From Micavibrio aeruginosavorus (GTDB lineage: Bacteria; Pseudomonadota; Alphaproteobacteria; Micavibrionales; Micavibrionaceae): a stretch of 64,000 nucleotides of DNA. Position 1 is the stretch's first letter, and each line of letters starts with the position of its first letter. Shown one piece after another: positions 1 to 8,179 of this stretch. The notes under the pieces were generated by a model, which ran no database searches, was not told where the DNA came from, and was given only the letters and a program-made list of their open reading frames with translations. The translations under genes were made by a program, and so were the position numbers. The stretch lies in contig CP066681.1 in assembly GCA_016432265.1 (NCBI GenBank), forward strand, positions 1,266,342-1,330,341. Reading direction: 5' to 3'.

Positions 1-1
1 A

Positions 2-946
2 AACTACCCAACAGCCAAGGTTATCGATTTGGCATATCGCATGGGCCTACTGTCGCGCCCAGAATGGCGGAGAGTCTCTCGCTGTTACGAAATCCGAAGA
101 GACCTTGAGCACGAAGATGATGAATATGAAGCAGGCGTAGAGGACTGTGTTTATATCTTTAAGACCTGTATAGAAGTTATTCTTGGTCGCGATCCAATAC
201 ATCTATTAAAAGTAACCGATGTAAAAGAAATCGTTGAGCAATCAGACCCTGTTACAGCCTCAGAAACTCTTGTAGATGATTTTGCTCACGCTCCTCAGCC
301 CCGCCAGACTGAAATTTTTAAATTTCTTATTTCAATTGCTTTAGACAAAGACAAGTCTGACATTGTTCAGCAAAATGCCTTCACCATACTGAACGCTTTG
401 GAGGCACACGTTCAAAACGCAGTGAAGCTTGATGTGGCGCAACACCTTCAAACCAAAATCGGACGAGTTAAGCTTGAGCGAAGGCATGTGAGAGTGGCCA
501 TTGCCAGTGGAGCTTTGCCGTATCTTCGGCAAAACCAGCTAAAGGATTTTTATACTGACGTTTTAGCGCAGATGAAAGTGGTTGGCACAAGCTGGGGAGC
601 TTTCAATGAGCACGGGGAGTTGCTGCGCTCATTTAGAGAGGTCGGGGGGCTCCGGTTTTGTCCGGAAGCTATTCGCAAGGAGATTCTCTTATGGTTAGTT
701 CTTACATATATTGGTACTCCAGGAGGAAGGACTAGCTATGGGAACATTCGGAATGTTTTTTATAGCAATACAGCGGCACCGATTATACGAGAGATAATAG
801 ACGAATCCTCTTCACTTATAGGCGACGACATCAAAGCGTTACAAAAGAATAAGTCTGTGATGGCGCTAACCTCCGATAAACATATTGCAAGACGCATGGA
901 ATCATTGATTGATATAGTTGATTCGGATGAGGACGATTCCGACTAG
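2..946 (+). CDS. Hypothetical protein, 5' end cut by window; possible HEPN-like N-terminal part
   Basis: The reading frame is open back to the first base, so the true start lies outside the window; an internal TTG at 29 is the first possible start inside it. The visible part is about 315 residues and I do not recognise the family. Near its beginning is an Arg-Arg-Asp-Leu-Glu-His stretch in a helical, acidic context. This fits the R-x4-H signature of HEPN nucleases, but the match is only to a short motif. The rest is mixed helical with an acidic tail (DSDEDDSD). Base composition is clearly richer in A+T than the genes after 3 kb, and it sits convergent to a mobilisation operon, which together suggest horizontal transfer. 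A role in defence is a guess. Confidence 0.6.
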   Translation, partial: NYPTAKVIDLAYRMGLLSRPEWRRVSRCYEIRRDLEHEDDEYEAGVEDCVYIFKTCIEVILGRDPIHLLKVTDVKEIVEQSDPVTASETLVDDFAHAPQPRQTEIFKFLISIALDKDKSDIVQQNAFTILNALEAHVQNAVKLDVAQHLQTKIGRVKLERRHVRVAIASGALPYLRQNQLKDFYTDVLAQMKVVGTSWGAFNEHGELLRSFREVGGLRFCPEAIRKEILLWLVLTYIGTPGGRTSYGNIRNVFYSNTAAPIIREIIDESSSLIGDDIKALQKNKSVMALTSDKHIARRMESLIDIVDSDEDDSD

Positions 947-975
947 CGGAATTCAACGCCGCAGAACAAAAGAAA

Positions 976-2289
976 TCAACTCAGGTTCGAACCACGATCC
1001 ATGCCTCGATCTTTCGATGGCCCGCTTCGTTGAGCGGAAGCGTCGCGGAATTTTTCGCGCAACTCAAGGCGTTCACTCTTACCCATACGCATATACTCGG
1101 CGACATCGCGATTGAGCTGTTCCATGTCGCGCGCATGGGCGGCGCGCGTTGAGCGGACGAGAATATGCAAACTCTGGCGCTCATCAAGCTGGCGTTCGAT
1201 CATCGTGTTTTTCTCTCGGCGATCTCGCTGCGCTGAAAGCTTGTGCTCGCGTTCATTCTCGGCGGCCTGCTTGCCGTAGCGTCCTGTCAGGCGATCCCAC
1301 AGGCCGCGAAAGCCTTTGTTTAATCGGCTGGCCCGCTCAGCCTTTTCACGCTCCGCGCGCTTGGCGTGCGCCGCTTGTAAATCGGCACGCTCTTTCCGCT
1401 GGCGCTCGACAATTTGCTCTCGTTGTAGCGCTAGCATTGCCATGCGTTTTTGTTGGGCAAGTTCCGCTTCGGCGATATGACAGCGCAGCATGGCATTCAT
1501 GCGCGACGCTATATGGGATTTTGCCTTCTCGATGGAGGGAAGGTCGTCGCCACTGCCCAGGCAGGCGCGCACGTCCCTGGTTTTAACACCAACCCATTTG
1601 GCTATGGCATAAACCTCGCCTCGGAAATCGACCGCGACATGGCTGCGGCGATCACCGCGCGCCAGCGTGTAGCCTCGCGCTTCCAGCGCCTGCGCGAAGG
1701 CTTTGGGGGAATCCGAACTGGCCCAGCATTCCTGAAACAGGCTTTTGAGCATTTTGGGGTCTTGCTTGGCGCGTTTGGCCTGTTCCCATTCTTCGCGCGT
1801 GTAGTTACGCGGATCACGCTCCTTGCTGTTGAGCAGCCCGCGCGGTATTTGCCAACCATGTTCGAGGTAGAGCTGGCGGGAAACGTCCCTTAGTTTCAGC
1901 TTGTAATGAGGGAGGTTGATAGCCTTCATCTTGTCCGTGTCGATCCGTGACCAGACGACATGGGCATGGCGGCGACCATCCTTTTCATGGAAGACGATGG
2001 CGCGTGGCTGGCCTTGCAGGCCCATTTTCTGCTCGACCGCCTCTATGGCGGCCTCGAAGGCTTCGACCGGAACGTGTTCCTGCTCTGGCGGGTTTAGGCT
2101 CAAGGAGAACAAAAACTGCTTGGCGCGGGTGCCTCGACTGACGGCATAGACCTCGTGCAGGGCGGAATCCAGATCATCCGATGAAAACCCGCGTAACTCG
2201 TGAACCTCCACGTGCTCATTTTCCTTGGTTTTCAGCAAATGGGCGGCGAGCTGTTTTCCACCGCCCCGCTGGCTCCCTTTCAGGATCAT
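976..2289 (-). CDS. Relaxase/mobilisation nuclease (VirD2/MobA-like)
   Basis: A 437-residue relaxase that would nick the origin of transfer of a mobilisable element and stay bound to the DNA. The N-terminal third carries the HUH-type metal-binding pattern: a His near residue 101 followed by His108-Ala-His110-Val-Val-Trp. The start MILKGSQRGGGKQ is typical of relaxases from rhizobial and related plasmids. The second half (about residues 270-437) is very rich in Lys, Arg, Glu and Gln and is probably a long coiled coil. It is the last gene of a three-gene operon: its ATG overlaps the stop of the upstream mobC-like gene as ATGA. No type IV secretion genes are visible here, so the element would need a helper. 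Assignment to the relaxase superfamily is firm; the MOB class is not decided. Confidence 0.88.
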   Translation of the reverse strand: MILKGSQRGGGKQLAAHLLKTKENEHVEVHELRGFSSDDLDSALHEVYAVSRGTRAKQFLFSLSLNPPEQEHVPVEAFEAAIEAVEQKMGLQGQPRAIVFHEKDGRRHAHVVWSRIDTDKMKAINLPHYKLKLRDVSRQLYLEHGWQIPRGLLNSKERDPRNYTREEWEQAKRAKQDPKMLKSLFQECWASSDSPKAFAQALEARGYTLARGDRRSHVAVDFRGEVYAIAKWVGVKTRDVRACLGSGDDLPSIEKAKSHIASRMNAMLRCHIAEAELAQQKRMAMLALQREQIVERQRKERADLQAAHAKRAEREKAERASRLNKGFRGLWDRLTGRYGKQAAENEREHKLSAQRDRREKNTMIERQLDERQSLHILVRSTRAAHARDMEQLNRDVAEYMRMGKSERLELREKFRDASAQRSGPSKDRGMDRGSNLS

Positions 2290-2726
2290 TTCGGCCCTCC
2301 CGGCCCCAGACCGAGGGCCGCGATAAGCCTATCTCGCATCCACTGGACATCCCGACAGGCATCCTGGATGGCCTTTTCGGTCTCTGGTGTTACGGAAAGC
2401 GATCCGGTATTGGCGGCTTTGGCGAGCTGGTTCAGGTTATTGGCCAGCCGCGCCTTGCCCAGCTCACCCAGCAGTTGGGCCAGAATCTTGTCGTCTTTGA
2501 GGGGAGAACGATAGCTTCGACGGTGGCTGGCAGCGCCACCCAATAGCTTGGAGCGAATATAGGCCCCAAGGGGCACTCCTTTGGCTTCGCTCATTAATAG
2601 CGCTTTTTCCTCGACAGTGAGGCGCAGAGAAAAGGGAGGGGGCGATCCTATACGCCTGATACGGCTGGCGTTGTGTTCGGCGGCATCCTGGAATTCACCG
2701 GCGATTGGCGGATGGTCGAGGCTCAT
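2286..2726 (-). CDS. mobC: MobC-like relaxosome accessory protein
   Basis: A 146-residue protein immediately upstream of, and overlapping by 4 nt (ATGA), the relaxase. The core (about residues 30-60) has the FSLRLTVEEKALL...PLGAYIRSKLLG pattern of MobC and related ribbon-helix-helix mobilisation proteins. The following part, LLGELGKARLANNLNQLAK, matches the conserved MobC segment (usually GxNLNQlar). It is expected to bind oriT and assist strand opening and nicking. Position, length and the NNLNQLAK motif together make the assignment good. Its own ATG overlaps the stop of the small upstream ORF in the same way, so all three genes are probably translated from one message. Confidence 0.8.
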   Translation of the reverse strand: MSLDHPPIAGEFQDAAEHNASRIRRIGSPPPFSLRLTVEEKALLMSEAKGVPLGAYIRSKLLGGAASHRRSYRSPLKDDKILAQLLGELGKARLANNLNQLAKAANTGSLSVTPETEKAIQDACRDVQWMRDRLIAALGLGPGGPK

Positions 2727-2938
2727 AATTTTGCCTCCCCGACTGGTCGCAGCGACGGCGAGTTAAGCCGGGTCAATTCAGCGTTCCAGACCTCCAGTTC
2801 CTCTAGTAACCCGTTCGAACTATCATCGTCCGGGTGCGCCAGTTTTTTCAAGCGATTACCGTTAATTCTTCCCAAAATTGTTTCACTGATCGGCGCGCTC
2901 TGGCTGAAAATAATCCGGTTTTCGCAGAAAAAGGGCAT
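2723..2938 (-). CDS. Small hypothetical protein, first gene of mobilisation operon
   Basis: A 71-residue ORF with no family I recognise. It is kept because its stop overlaps the mobC-like ATG as ATGA, exactly like the next gene junction, and because its own ATG has an AGGA Shine-Dalgarno sequence about 7 nt upstream. The sequence has a basic-hydrophobic first half and an acidic middle (DDDSSNGLLEELE) that may form a short helix. It could be a DNA-binding or regulatory partner of the mobilisation proteins, but nothing in the sequence proves that. Confidence 0.5.
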   Translation of the reverse strand: MPFFCENRIIFSQSAPISETILGRINGNRLKKLAHPDDDSSNGLLEELEVWNAELTRLNSPSLRPVGEAKL

Positions 2939-2980
2939 CGTCAGTCCTGGCTGGCTTGATTATATTTCAAAGCTGGGGCG

Positions 2981-3009
2981 CTGCAGGCTGAAGCCGTCGC
3001 AGCCTGCAG
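2981..3009. repeat. Perfect 10-bp inverted repeat upstream of the mobilisation operon (oriT candidate)
   Basis: CTGCAGGCTG at 2981-2990 and its exact complement CAGCCTGCAG at 3000-3009 are separated by 9 nt. The hairpin lies 42 nt upstream of the first gene of the mob operon. Inverted repeats next to the nic site are usual in oriT regions, so oriT is the first guess. A terminator for a + strand transcript is less likely because only a weak T-stretch follows. Confidence 0.4.
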
Positions 3010-3083
3010 ATAATTTTATGTAAAGTTAAGGGAGGGGAGGTTGTTACGCGATGAAGGAAGCAGCCTCTTTATTTTTCAGAAGA

Positions 3084-3112
3084 TTGACGGGGTTGGTGCC
3101 CTGGGTTATAGC
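3084..3112 (+). promoter_or_regulatory. Sigma-70-type promoter for the SDR/lactonase/HAD operon
   Basis: TTGACG at 3084-3089 and TATAGC at 3107-3112 are spaced by 17 nt, close to the sigma-70 consensus. The predicted transcript would start near 3119 and give a leader of about 30 nt before the ATG at 3150. A second TATAAT-like stretch (TATAAT at 3118-3123) lies just downstream. Confidence 0.5.
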
Positions 3113-3149
3113 TTTTCCTATAATAAAAATTCTAAAGGGAGAGATCTTC

Positions 3150-4193
3150 ATGACCAATCCGTTGGGGGCGATAGCCCCCTATGCCGATGTGTCCGACATG
3201 ACGATTGCCATCACGGGCGGCGCGACGGGGCTGGGGCGCAGCGTTGTTGATGCGCTGGCTCACCTTCATGTCAGAAAATTGATCGTGATCGATATCCGTG
3301 ACGACATCTTCCCGGAGTTGAAAGCTAAATATGGCGACAAGGTTGAAACGATCGCCTTTAATCTCGCTACGGCGCAGGATGCCGATTACGTGTCGCTGGC
3401 AGGGAAGGTTTCGCAGGCGGCTATTGACCCTGCCGATGGCAAGCCGCATCTGGATGTTTTCTTCGGCAACGCCGGGATTTTGAAGGCAACCGCCAAAAAA
3501 CCTTATGAAGCAACGAAGGATTTCGATCTGGCGGAGTTGCATGCGTCCTTTAACGTCAATGCCGCCGCCAATGCGATGATGTTCAAGTTGCTGAAACCCT
3601 TGCTTGAGTCTTCGCAGGGCCGTTTTGTCTTTACGACATCGCCGACCTCGGGCCGCACCGCCGATACCAAATATCCGTCTTATGGTTCGTCCAAGGCCTA
3701 TCAGGAGCAATTTATGGGCTGCCTTGCCGCCGGAAACCCCGAAGTGCCCGTTCTGGCGTTCGATCCCGGGCGTCTGGATGCCACGGGCGTGCGCGCCGAA
3801 GCCTATCCGCAGGAAGTGCCGGGGGCGCAACCGGGCCCGTCCGACATCCTTGAGCCGCTTTTGCTGTTGATGGCGCGTGACACCGATATTGCGAATCTCC
3901 GCGGGCATGTGGTGCAGGTCAATAACGTCGAGGATATCGATGTCAAGGGCCGCCGCGTCAACAAGCGCGTCAAGGAGGCTGACGGCAGCGAAGGGTTTGC
4001 CGTGATCATCAAGAAGCGCCCGCTGGCTTCGCGCCCGGGCGAGGGCGATGTCGTCTCCTGCTTCGTCACGTCGCATAGCCGGGCGCTGGTCGGGGCAGAT
4101 CCTTTGCCGCCTTACGACCCGAATGGCAAGACTCTCGGTGAAATATATGGCCTGCCGAGCGAGCAGATCGGCAATAAAATGGCCCCTGTATAA
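3150..4193 (+). CDS. Short-chain dehydrogenase/reductase with C-terminal extension
   Basis: A 347-residue NAD(P)-dependent oxidoreductase of the SDR superfamily. The cofactor loop TGGATGLG is at residues 22-29, followed by the Asn-Ala-Gly motif (GNAGI) and the catalytic Ser (TSPTSG) and Tyr-x-x-x-Lys (YGSSK). Classical SDRs end near 250 residues; here about 90 more residues follow, ending ...GNKMAPV, with no family I recognise. I chose the ATG at 3150 because GGGAGAG lies just upstream and a promoter fits its position; an upstream in-frame start at 3051 would lie before that promoter. It is the first gene of an operon with a lactonase-like and a HAD gene, so it may oxidise a sugar or polyol to a lactone. 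The substrate is unknown. Confidence 0.82.
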   Translation: MTNPLGAIAPYADVSDMTIAITGGATGLGRSVVDALAHLHVRKLIVIDIRDDIFPELKAKYGDKVETIAFNLATAQDADYVSLAGKVSQAAIDPADGKPHLDVFFGNAGILKATAKKPYEATKDFDLAELHASFNVNAAANAMMFKLLKPLLESSQGRFVFTTSPTSGRTADTKYPSYGSSKAYQEQFMGCLAAGNPEVPVLAFDPGRLDATGVRAEAYPQEVPGAQPGPSDILEPLLLLMARDTDIANLRGHVVQVNNVEDIDVKGRRVNKRVKEADGSEGFAVIIKKRPLASRPGEGDVVSCFVTSHSRALVGADPLPPYDPNGKTLGEIYGLPSEQIGNKMAPV

Positions 4194-4207
4194 AGGGGAT
4201 AAATTAT

Positions 4208-5290
4208 ATGACCAGCAAGCTAGGAAATATCGGAAAAACGGATCAGGCGGTTTTTATATCCAAAGAATTGAGCACGGGCGAAACACCAGTCTTTAATCGC
4301 TATGACGGCTGCTTTTATTATGTCGATATAGAAAAAGGCGACATCCACCAATATGACCCGAAAAGTAAAAGCGACAAGAAATGGCATCTCGATAAAGGCA
4401 TGGTCGGGGGGATTGTCGTTAATCATGACGGCACACTGATCGGAAATGCGCAAGGAGGCCTGTTTGCTTTTGATCCGAAAACGGATTCGCTTGTCATCTC
4501 GGGCCCGATTGAACCAAGCAAACCTAATAATCGCCCCAATGACATGAGTGTGTTTGAACTGGCGGATGGCACAACCCGCATTGCGATTGGCTGTATTCCG
4601 GTTGACCGAACCATCCTGAAGCCAGGTGAAAAACCCGGCGTTGTTTATGTGGTTAAGCCTGATACGCTTGAGCTGAAGCCTATTTTTGACAATCACGTTA
4701 CCAGTAACGCCCTGTGCGGCTACAACGAGAATGGTAAAAATGTCATCTTCGTTGCTGAAACAGACAAAAATCACAACCCGACAGTCTGGAGAGCTCATTA
4801 TAACGCGCAGACTGACGAGATCGAGAATGTTCAGGTCTTTTTGCCTCGCTCCGAAATGCAAGGCGGTCGTCCCGATGGGGCCAGCATTATCAAAGTTAAT
4901 GGTCAGAGGGTTATCGCGATTGCGGCCTTGGATACCAATAAAATTATCGGCTTTGATGTGGATACGGCAGAACCGGTGATGACGGTTGATGCGCCGGAAG
5001 ATTTGACACTAACCCATGCGGTGTTTGGTCAGGATTCAGCAGGAAATGACATCAGTATTATTAATTCCAGCAAGCGCCTTATTAATAATAAAACTCTGTT
5101 GGGTGTCTCTGTGATTGTACCTATTAAAGAGGGTGTGAAGATAGAATCGCAATCCCCTGTTGCCACAGGCTATCTTACATTCAATCAAATTGCACAGGGG
5201 AAAACTGTTGAAGTGATCAAGCCCAAGGTATTGCCTGTATTGTCTCATGGTAATAATACCCGTGTAGCCAGCAATCCTATGAAGCCATAG
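4208..5290 (+). CDS. SMP-30/gluconolactonase/LRE-like beta-propeller protein
   Basis: A 360-residue protein with the SMP-30/gluconolactonase pattern: an early metal-site segment (GETPVFN...YYVDI), then RPNDMSV and RPDGASI, which correspond to the Asn/Asp metal ligands of lactonases in this six-bladed propeller family. No signal peptide is visible, so it is probably cytoplasmic. The start has an AAGGGG sequence upstream, 14 nt after the stop of the SDR gene. In the family such enzymes hydrolyse aldonolactones. Placed directly after a dehydrogenase, it would be expected to open the lactone that enzyme makes. The long C-terminal part after about residue 290 is divergent. Confidence 0.72.
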   Translation: MTSKLGNIGKTDQAVFISKELSTGETPVFNRYDGCFYYVDIEKGDIHQYDPKSKSDKKWHLDKGMVGGIVVNHDGTLIGNAQGGLFAFDPKTDSLVISGPIEPSKPNNRPNDMSVFELADGTTRIAIGCIPVDRTILKPGEKPGVVYVVKPDTLELKPIFDNHVTSNALCGYNENGKNVIFVAETDKNHNPTVWRAHYNAQTDEIENVQVFLPRSEMQGGRPDGASIIKVNGQRVIAIAALDTNKIIGFDVDTAEPVMTVDAPEDLTLTHAVFGQDSAGNDISIINSSKRLINNKTLLGVSVIVPIKEGVKIESQSPVATGYLTFNQIAQGKTVEVIKPKVLPVLSHGNNTRVASNPMKP

Positions 5291-5311
5291 AGCAGGATAG
5301 AGGGGATACTT

Positions 5312-6133
5312 ATGCAGGATATTTGGGATTGGGTGAATAAGACAGGATTGGATCGTATCCTCTGGGCGACGGATCTGGATTTGACGGTGCTTGATGCCGC
5401 CCCCGACCCGAGCAAGGTGACGGCCCCGCCCGAAGTTGAAGCGGCCTGTCAGGAAATCGACCGCCTGACGCACGGGCGCTTCTACATTATCACCGGGCGT
5501 GAACTAGATTATGTAGACAGAGTGTTCCCGAATACGCCGTTCAAGGTTTCTGCCGAATATCACAATATGGCGCGTTTTGATGCTGCGGGCATTCAAGACC
5601 TGAACCCGCGACCGCAATGGGCGCTGATCGACGCCGCGATTGATGCCATCGTTGCCGTCAATCACGGCATGGTGGTGCGCAAGAAACCGTTCATGCGTTC
5701 GATCCATTACACGCATGCGCCGGGCCTGAAGGATTTCAACGTCAAGGCGCAGGTGCAGCAGCAATTGCAGGCGCTGCTCGACCATCTGGCGCAAAAAACC
5801 GGGCAGGTGGTGGAAATCAAGGATGGCGGCAGCGTGTTTGATATCGGCCCGGCCGGTGCCGATAAGGGGGTCGCCTTCGCTGATATCTATAGCCGCGTTA
5901 GCGGTGCGCCGGTGCCGGTTTATTTCGGTGATAGCCCCGGTGACATCCCGGCGGCGCAATTTGCTAAAAGCAAGGGTGGGGTTTTTGTCGCGGTCGGTCA
6001 TGATCCACGCGTTCTGGCGTTGGCTGACTTCACGCTGGATGATCCGGCGGCTTGCCGTGCCTTCCTGATGAAAGCGAGCGGCGTTACGCCGGGCCGGTTT
6101 CCGGTTTCATCTATAACACCAAAATCGCCCTGA
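5312..6133 (+). CDS. HAD-superfamily phosphatase, trehalose-phosphatase-like
   Basis: A 273-residue HAD hydrolase. Motif I is Asp21-Leu-Asp23-Leu-Thr25 with the two catalytic aspartates, motif II is IITGR, and motif IV is FGDSPGD. The cap arrangement and the DIGPAGADKGVA segment resemble trehalose-6-phosphate phosphatase and sugar-phosphate phosphatases (HAD-IIB). No trehalose-phosphate synthase is present nearby, so the substrate is open; another sugar or polyol phosphate is possible. AGAGGGGA precedes the ATG. It ends the + strand operon and overlaps the convergent glycerate kinase gene by 23 nt. Confidence 0.75.
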   Translation: MQDIWDWVNKTGLDRILWATDLDLTVLDAAPDPSKVTAPPEVEAACQEIDRLTHGRFYIITGRELDYVDRVFPNTPFKVSAEYHNMARFDAAGIQDLNPRPQWALIDAAIDAIVAVNHGMVVRKKPFMRSIHYTHAPGLKDFNVKAQVQQQLQALLDHLAQKTGQVVEIKDGGSVFDIGPAGADKGVAFADIYSRVSGAPVPVYFGDSPGDIPAAQFAKSKGGVFVAVGHDPRVLALADFTLDDPAACRAFLMKASGVTPGRFPVSSITPKSP

Positions 6134-7403
6134 AATCGTTGACGTTGGTGCAAGTCGGGCCTGTGACGATCAGACCGCCGAGCTTTTCAAAAAAACTATA
6201 GGCGTCGTTGTTATCAAGATAGGCCTGCGCATCCAGGCCAAGGCTTCGGGCGGCTTGCCACATGGCAGGGGTAAAGAAAGCGCCCGCGTTATTTTCGCTG
6301 CCGTCTATGCCGTCGGTATCGCAGGCAAGGCCGTAAACGCGGGGACTCCCTTGCGCCGCGATCATGGCCGCCAGCAGATATTCGGCGTTGCGCCCGCCTT
6401 TGCCGTTGCCTTTGACGGTGACGGTGGTTTCCCCGCCGGAAAGCAGCAGGCAGGGCGCCATCTCTGCAAGTTTGAGGGCCTTGGCCATATGTTCTTGCCC
6501 GACGGTGCGCGCCTCGCCTTCGAGATCGTCGCCGAGGATGAGGGGCGTCACACCCGATTTTGTGGCAAAGTCGGCGGCGGCGGCCAGCGCATCTTTCGCG
6601 CTTGAAATCACCCTGACCTCATGGTCGATAAAGGCTTTGTTGTCGGGCTTGGGTGTTTCATGGGCGTTATCTTGCAGCCATGCTCTCACAGCCGCCGAAA
6701 CCGGGATCTGGTAACGATCAATGATCGCCTGCGCCTGCACCTGTGTCGTAGGGTCGGGCAGGGTGGGGCCCGAGGCCACGGTGCGCGGGTCATCGCCCGG
6801 CACGTCGGAAATCACCAGCGTGACGAGTTTTGCCGGGGCGGAGGCCAACGCCAGACGCCCGCCCTTGACGGCGGAGAGGTGCTTCCTGACGCAATTCATT
6901 TCGTGGATGGTCGCGCCTGATTTAAGCAGAGCCTTATTAAGGGTTCGTTTTTCGGCGCTGCTCAGGCATGGAGCCGGAGCCGAGAGCAGGGCCGAGCCGC
7001 CGCCGGACATCAACGCCAGCACCAGATCGTCCCGGTTCAACCCTTCCAGTTTTTTGAATATCATCCGGCAAGCCGTCTCTCCGGCGTCGTCGGGGACGGG
7101 ATGGGCGGCTTCGAGCACCTCTATCTTTCGTGTCGATTGACCGTAATCATAGCGTGTGACCACCAGGCCTTCGATGTTGTCGCTCGGCCAGTGATCTTCC
7201 ACCGCCTTTGCCATTGCGGCGGCGGCCTTCCCCGCGCCGATCACAATCGTGCGGCCTTTGGGCGGGGCGGGTAAATGCGGCGGCACCGTTTTCAACGGGT
7301 CGGCGGCCGCCAGCCCGACCATGAACAGATCACGCAAAAACTCAGCCGGTTCGACGATATAATTTTTGCGCTCTTCCTGCCGGATTTCAGAGAGTTTCGA
7401 CAT
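6111..7403 (-). CDS. gck: Glycerate 2-kinase (MOFRL family)
   Basis: About 430 residues with the features of the GckA/TtuD glycerate kinase family. There is an N-terminal nucleotide-binding domain (IVIGAGKAAAAMA, and the Gly-rich ALMSGGGSALL), then the ISDVPGDDPRTVASGPT motif, and a C-terminal MOFRL domain with LLSGGETTVTVKG and GLACDTDGIDG. It would phosphorylate D-glycerate to 2-phosphoglycerate with ATP, feeding lower glycolysis. I use the ATG at 7403 (MSKLSEI); the longer frame to 7478 only covers the coding end of the SDR gene. The 17-nt overlap with the SDR gene suggests translational coupling. It is the third gene of the BKACE-SDR-kinase operon. Confidence 0.87.
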   Translation of the reverse strand: MSKLSEIRQEERKNYIVEPAEFLRDLFMVGLAAADPLKTVPPHLPAPPKGRTIVIGAGKAAAAMAKAVEDHWPSDNIEGLVVTRYDYGQSTRKIEVLEAAHPVPDDAGETACRMIFKKLEGLNRDDLVLALMSGGGSALLSAPAPCLSSAEKRTLNKALLKSGATIHEMNCVRKHLSAVKGGRLALASAPAKLVTLVISDVPGDDPRTVASGPTLPDPTTQVQAQAIIDRYQIPVSAAVRAWLQDNAHETPKPDNKAFIDHEVRVISSAKDALAAAADFATKSGVTPLILGDDLEGEARTVGQEHMAKALKLAEMAPCLLLSGGETTVTVKGNGKGGRNAEYLLAAMIAAQGSPRVYGLACDTDGIDGSENNAGAFFTPAMWQAARSLGLDAQAYLDNNDAYSFFEKLGGLIVTGPTCTNVNDFRAILVL

Positions 7404-8178
7404 TGCCGCACACGCTGATCGGCTGGCCGGTGATGTTGATGCCGATGGGCGAACACAGATACAATGCCATGTTGGCAACGTCTTGCATCGTGACCATCCG
7501 GCGCAGCGAAATCTTGTTGAGATATTGCTGTTCCATCTCGTCGTAGCTGACAGCCAGCGCCTGTGCGCGCGAAGTGATAACCTTGGTCATGCGCGGGCCT
7601 TCGACGATTCCGGGCAGGATCGCGTTGACGCGGATGCCTTCGGGGCCCAATTCCTGCGCCATGCTTTTCATGAAGCCGATAATGGCCCATTTGGTCGCGG
7701 CGTAAGGGGTGCGGAAGGCGTAACCCAGACGGCCCGCGACGGATGAAATGCAGATCATCGATGCATCCTGTGACTCACGCAGCAGCGGTACGCCAAAATG
7801 GGCGCAGTAATACTGGCCGTTCAGGTTGACGTTGATTGTCTGGCGCCATTCTTCAGGCGTGACCTTGTCGACGGTGCCCGTGGGGCCTGCGATACCGGCA
7901 TTGTTCACCAGCACATCAAGGCCGCCCAGAACCTTCTTAACGTCTTTGAACATCGTTTCGACTTGCTTTTCGTTCGAAACGTCGCAGAGTGAGACGCCCC
8001 ATTGCGGGCGTTCGCGTTTGCAGGAATCGACGGCGTCTTGCGAAGCATCGCAAACATAAATCTTTGCGCCCGCTTCATAGAAAGCGTCCGCAATCGCGCG
8101 GCCGATACCGGCGCAGCCCGCAGAGATAAAAACGCGCAGGCCCGGCTTGATGCCGAAGGTTTGATGATTATCGTTCAT
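7387..8178 (-). CDS. Short-chain dehydrogenase/reductase
   Basis: A 263-residue classical SDR. The cofactor loop is atypical: it reads SAGCAGIGRAIA, with Ser in place of the first Thr of TGxxxGIG. NNAGIAGP, the catalytic Ser (ISSVAGR) and YAATK are all present. The length is normal for the family. One base separates its ATG from the stop of the BKACE gene, so the two are cotranslated. It is a good candidate to oxidise a beta-hydroxy acid to the beta-keto acid used by the BKACE enzyme, or to work in the reverse direction. The actual substrate cannot be read from the sequence. Confidence 0.85.
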   Translation of the reverse strand: MNDNHQTFGIKPGLRVFISAGCAGIGRAIADAFYEAGAKIYVCDASQDAVDSCKRERPQWGVSLCDVSNEKQVETMFKDVKKVLGGLDVLVNNAGIAGPTGTVDKVTPEEWRQTINVNLNGQYYCAHFGVPLLRESQDASMICISSVAGRLGYAFRTPYAATKWAIIGFMKSMAQELGPEGIRVNAILPGIVEGPRMTKVITSRAQALAVSYDEMEQQYLNKISLRRMVTMQDVANMALYLCSPIGINITGQPISVCGNVETL

Positions 8179-8179
8179 A

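Noticed and set aside
3132..4076. 314-codon - strand open frame opposite the first SDR
   Set aside because: Antisense to an SDR with clear catalytic motifs; no domain, no ribosome site of note.
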